Below, piece after piece: positions 5,051-6,634 of a DNA stretch of 6,634 bases. Within the stretch, counting starts at the first letter, position 1. Every line of letters starts with the position of its first letter. The notes under the pieces were generated by a model. That model was given only the letters and a program-made list of their open reading frames with translations, was not told where the DNA came from and did no database searches. A program made the position numbers and the translations under genes. The DNA is from JAQVOO01 sp964524755 (GTDB taxonomy: Bacteria > Spirochaetota > Spirochaetia > Sphaerochaetales > Sphaerochaetaceae), in NCBI GenBank assembly GCA_964524755.1, contig CAZGDR010000068.1:1-6634 (forward strand), given 5' to 3'.

Positions 5051-6634
5051 TTATTTCTTATTATGCTTCACCATATAATCGGTAAGGACTTCATCCAAAC
5101 CTCTGCCGAACATCACTACAGGACGATTGAGCATTGTGTACCCATCACCACCAGCAGCCATAAAGTCATTAGTAGCTAACTTATAGGTCGCATTACGATC
5201 TACAGATTTACCATTGATCAGTACGCGCTTGATCCTGTTACCAGCCTCTGAGAAACGGCTGTAAACAATAGTCAAATTGCTGGTCTGTGGGAATCCACCA
5301 TTACTATCAGGTAGTCTTGAATACCCCCATTCGAGGGCATCGTAAATATCCTGACCAGTTACTTCCACCACTACAACAGTATTGTTGAAAGGAAGAACTG
5401 TGATAATATCACCACGGGTTACGTCACCTGCATTAATCGAGGCACGGATTCCACCACCATTGGTTAATGCTGCATCTGCGTTGGTAGATTCTACCATTGC
5501 TGAAGCTATCATGTTACCAAGATTAGTAGGCTTCGTGCGCACATTAGCACGCTCACCGTCAAGTTTGATTGCGGTATAGGCAACGACTTCATTTGTCATT
5601 TTAGCCAGAACCTTTTTCTGTGACTCAACGTAAGCAGTTACTTTTGGATCATCCTTAACTTCGGTTACACCAAATTGTTTTGCTAATTCGCTCGTGGAAG
5701 GGTCTAACACTTCAGAAGCAGGCACGAGGAGTGCATACTCACTGGTTGCTTTACCATTCCGTACGGCAATTTCCACTACACCAACGTACTTCATGTACTC
5801 GCCTGCTGATACAATGAGTGTATCACCAACACGAAGTCCATTCTCAAGTACAGTATGGCTATGTCCATCAACAATCAAATCGATGCCTCGAAGATTCTCG
5901 GCGATCATTTTACTGGTTACACCATAAGAACCATCTTCATCGAGACCAACATGAGCTAGCACGATGACATAATCAGCACGCTTGTTCACTTCATCTACCA
6001 GAGCCTGAGCTCCATAGACAACTTCATCGCTCATGAAGGAGAGACCCTTAACATTCTTTGGATGTGTCTTAGTCTCTGTATCGGGAGAGGTAGCACCAAT
6101 CACACCCACAGTGAATCCATCAAAGTAGTAGAGTTGGTAAGGTTGGAACACCATATTCCCATTCTCGTCAAGAATATTAGCAGACAATACCCGCATGTCT
6201 GAATACATTTCAGCAAGCTTGGCCGCTTCTATTACACGCTCTTTCCCGTAATTGAACTCGTGGTTGCCTGGTGTAATTGCATCATAACCTAGCATGTCAA
6301 GTAAAACCGCAGAGGTCTCACCTTCAAACAGGTTAGTCAACAATGTACCATGCGCTACATCACCAGCATCAAGTAACAGGTTCTTGTTCGTTACAGAACG
6401 GCCCAAGTTGACCAATGTGGAAAGCTTGGCATATCCAACACCAGGACCTTCCTCAATTCTTCCGTGGACATCATTTGTATGAACAACATAGAGATTAAAA
6501 TTCTTTTCACCATCATTCGACTTAACAATTACGTCATCGTCAACATCAGGTCTTGCAGGAGCAACTACAATTGGCTCTGCAACTGGAGCTGGCTTAGCTA
6601 CTTCAACCACAGGTTTTACCATAGGTTTGGTAAC
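5051..6634 (-). CDS. 5'-nucleotidase / UshA-family metallophosphatase, 5' end cut by window edge
   Basis: Probably a secreted or envelope-attached enzyme that removes phosphate from nucleotides (and perhaps opens 2',3'-cyclic nucleotides) for salvage. Frame stays open through the right edge (527 codons seen), so the true start and any signal peptide are missing. Numbering from the Met at 6622: a Pro/Val/Lys-rich linker (1-30) precedes the two-metal phosphatase domain with D51 and H53 (TNDVHG), D88 (DAGD), N120-H121 (GNHEFNYG), H224 (AHVG), and H254 and H256 (DGHSH). The C-terminal nucleotide-binding domain has NGGGIR (388-393), PFNN (411-414) and NDFMAAGGDGY (485-495). All expected metal ligands are present and the C-terminus looks complete. 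The Met at 6622 is unlikely to be the start, since no ribosome site is visible just before it and the KP-rich pattern continues upstream. A terminator follows directly. Exact substrate is unknown. Confidence 0.93.
   Translation of the reverse strand, partial: VTKPMVKPVVEVAKPAPVAEPIVVAPARPDVDDDVIVKSNDGEKNFNLYVVHTNDVHGRIEEGPGVGYAKLSTLVNLGRSVTNKNLLLDAGDVAHGTLLTNLFEGETSAVLLDMLGYDAITPGNHEFNYGKERVIEAAKLAEMYSDMRVLSANILDENGNMVFQPYQLYYFDGFTVGVIGATSPDTETKTHPKNVKGLSFMSDEVVYGAQALVDEVNKRADYVIVLAHVGLDEDGSYGVTSKMIAENLRGIDLIVDGHSHTVLENGLRVGDTLIVSAGEYMKYVGVVEIAVRNGKATSEYALLVPASEVLDPSTSELAKQFGVTEVKDDPKVTAYVESQKKVLAKMTNEVVAYTAIKLDGERANVRTKPTNLGNMIASAMVESTNADAALTNGGGIRASINAGDVTRGDIITVLPFNNTVVVVEVTGQDIYDALEWGYSRLPDSNGGFPQTSNLTIVYSRFSEAGNRIKRVLINGKSVDRNATYKLATNDFMAAGGDGYTMLNRPVVMFGRGLDEVLTDYMVKHNKK

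Noticed and set aside
5382..6482. Plus-strand reading frames inside the nucleotidase gene.
   Set aside because: All are antisense to a well-conserved UshA-family protein and have no start signals or domains of their own.

Overview
The window reads as ordinary chromosomal DNA of a bacterium with moderately low GC. It holds six protein genes, one tRNA and two clear factor-independent terminators. Promoters look like sigma-70 types and Shine-Dalgarno sites are strong. The organism cannot be fixed from this sequence alone. The gene set (stand-alone RlmK-type methyltransferase, phosphomannomutase after a small unknown protein, UshA-type nucleotidase) would fit a spirochaete of the Sphaerochaeta kind, but that is a weak inference from remembered gene sets.

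Layout. Positions 1-1322 (minus) carry an RlmK-like 23S rRNA methyltransferase whose 3' end lies beyond the left edge. Its long C-terminal tail is acidic and then Arg/Asp-rich. A 73-base divergent promoter region (1323-1395) separates it from a plus-strand operon: a 161-residue protein of unknown function (1396-1881), a phosphomannomutase/phosphoglucomutase (1859-3196, overlapping its neighbour by 23 bases) and UDP-glucose 4-epimerase galE (3241-4224). A tRNA-Asn(GTT) follows at 4300-4372 with its own TTGACA promoter and a perfect 15-bp hairpin terminator at 4383-4424. Two minus-strand genes converge on this point: a small two-helix membrane protein with a zinc-ribbon-like tail (4443-4838), and a UshA-family 5'-nucleotidase (5051-6634) whose start lies beyond the right edge and which ends in a strong GC-rich terminator.

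How the genes fit together. The mutase interconverts hexose 6- and 1-phosphates, and GalE interconverts UDP-glucose and UDP-galactose (perhaps also the N-acetyl forms). The operon therefore probably feeds nucleotide-sugar supply for envelope glycans or galactose use, although no pyrophosphorylase is present to join the two steps. The methyltransferase (ribosome modification), the tRNA and the 5'-nucleotidase (extracytoplasmic nucleotide salvage) are housekeeping functions with no evident link to the operon.

I found no mobile element, CRISPR array, phage gene, toxin-antitoxin pair or defence system, and no convincing new biological system. The points most worth a second look are the methyltransferase tail, the unknown first gene of the sugar operon, the membrane zinc-ribbon protein with an inverted repeat in its leader, and two active-site substitutions (Ala in the mutase sugar-binding loop, Leu at the epimerase gatekeeper position).
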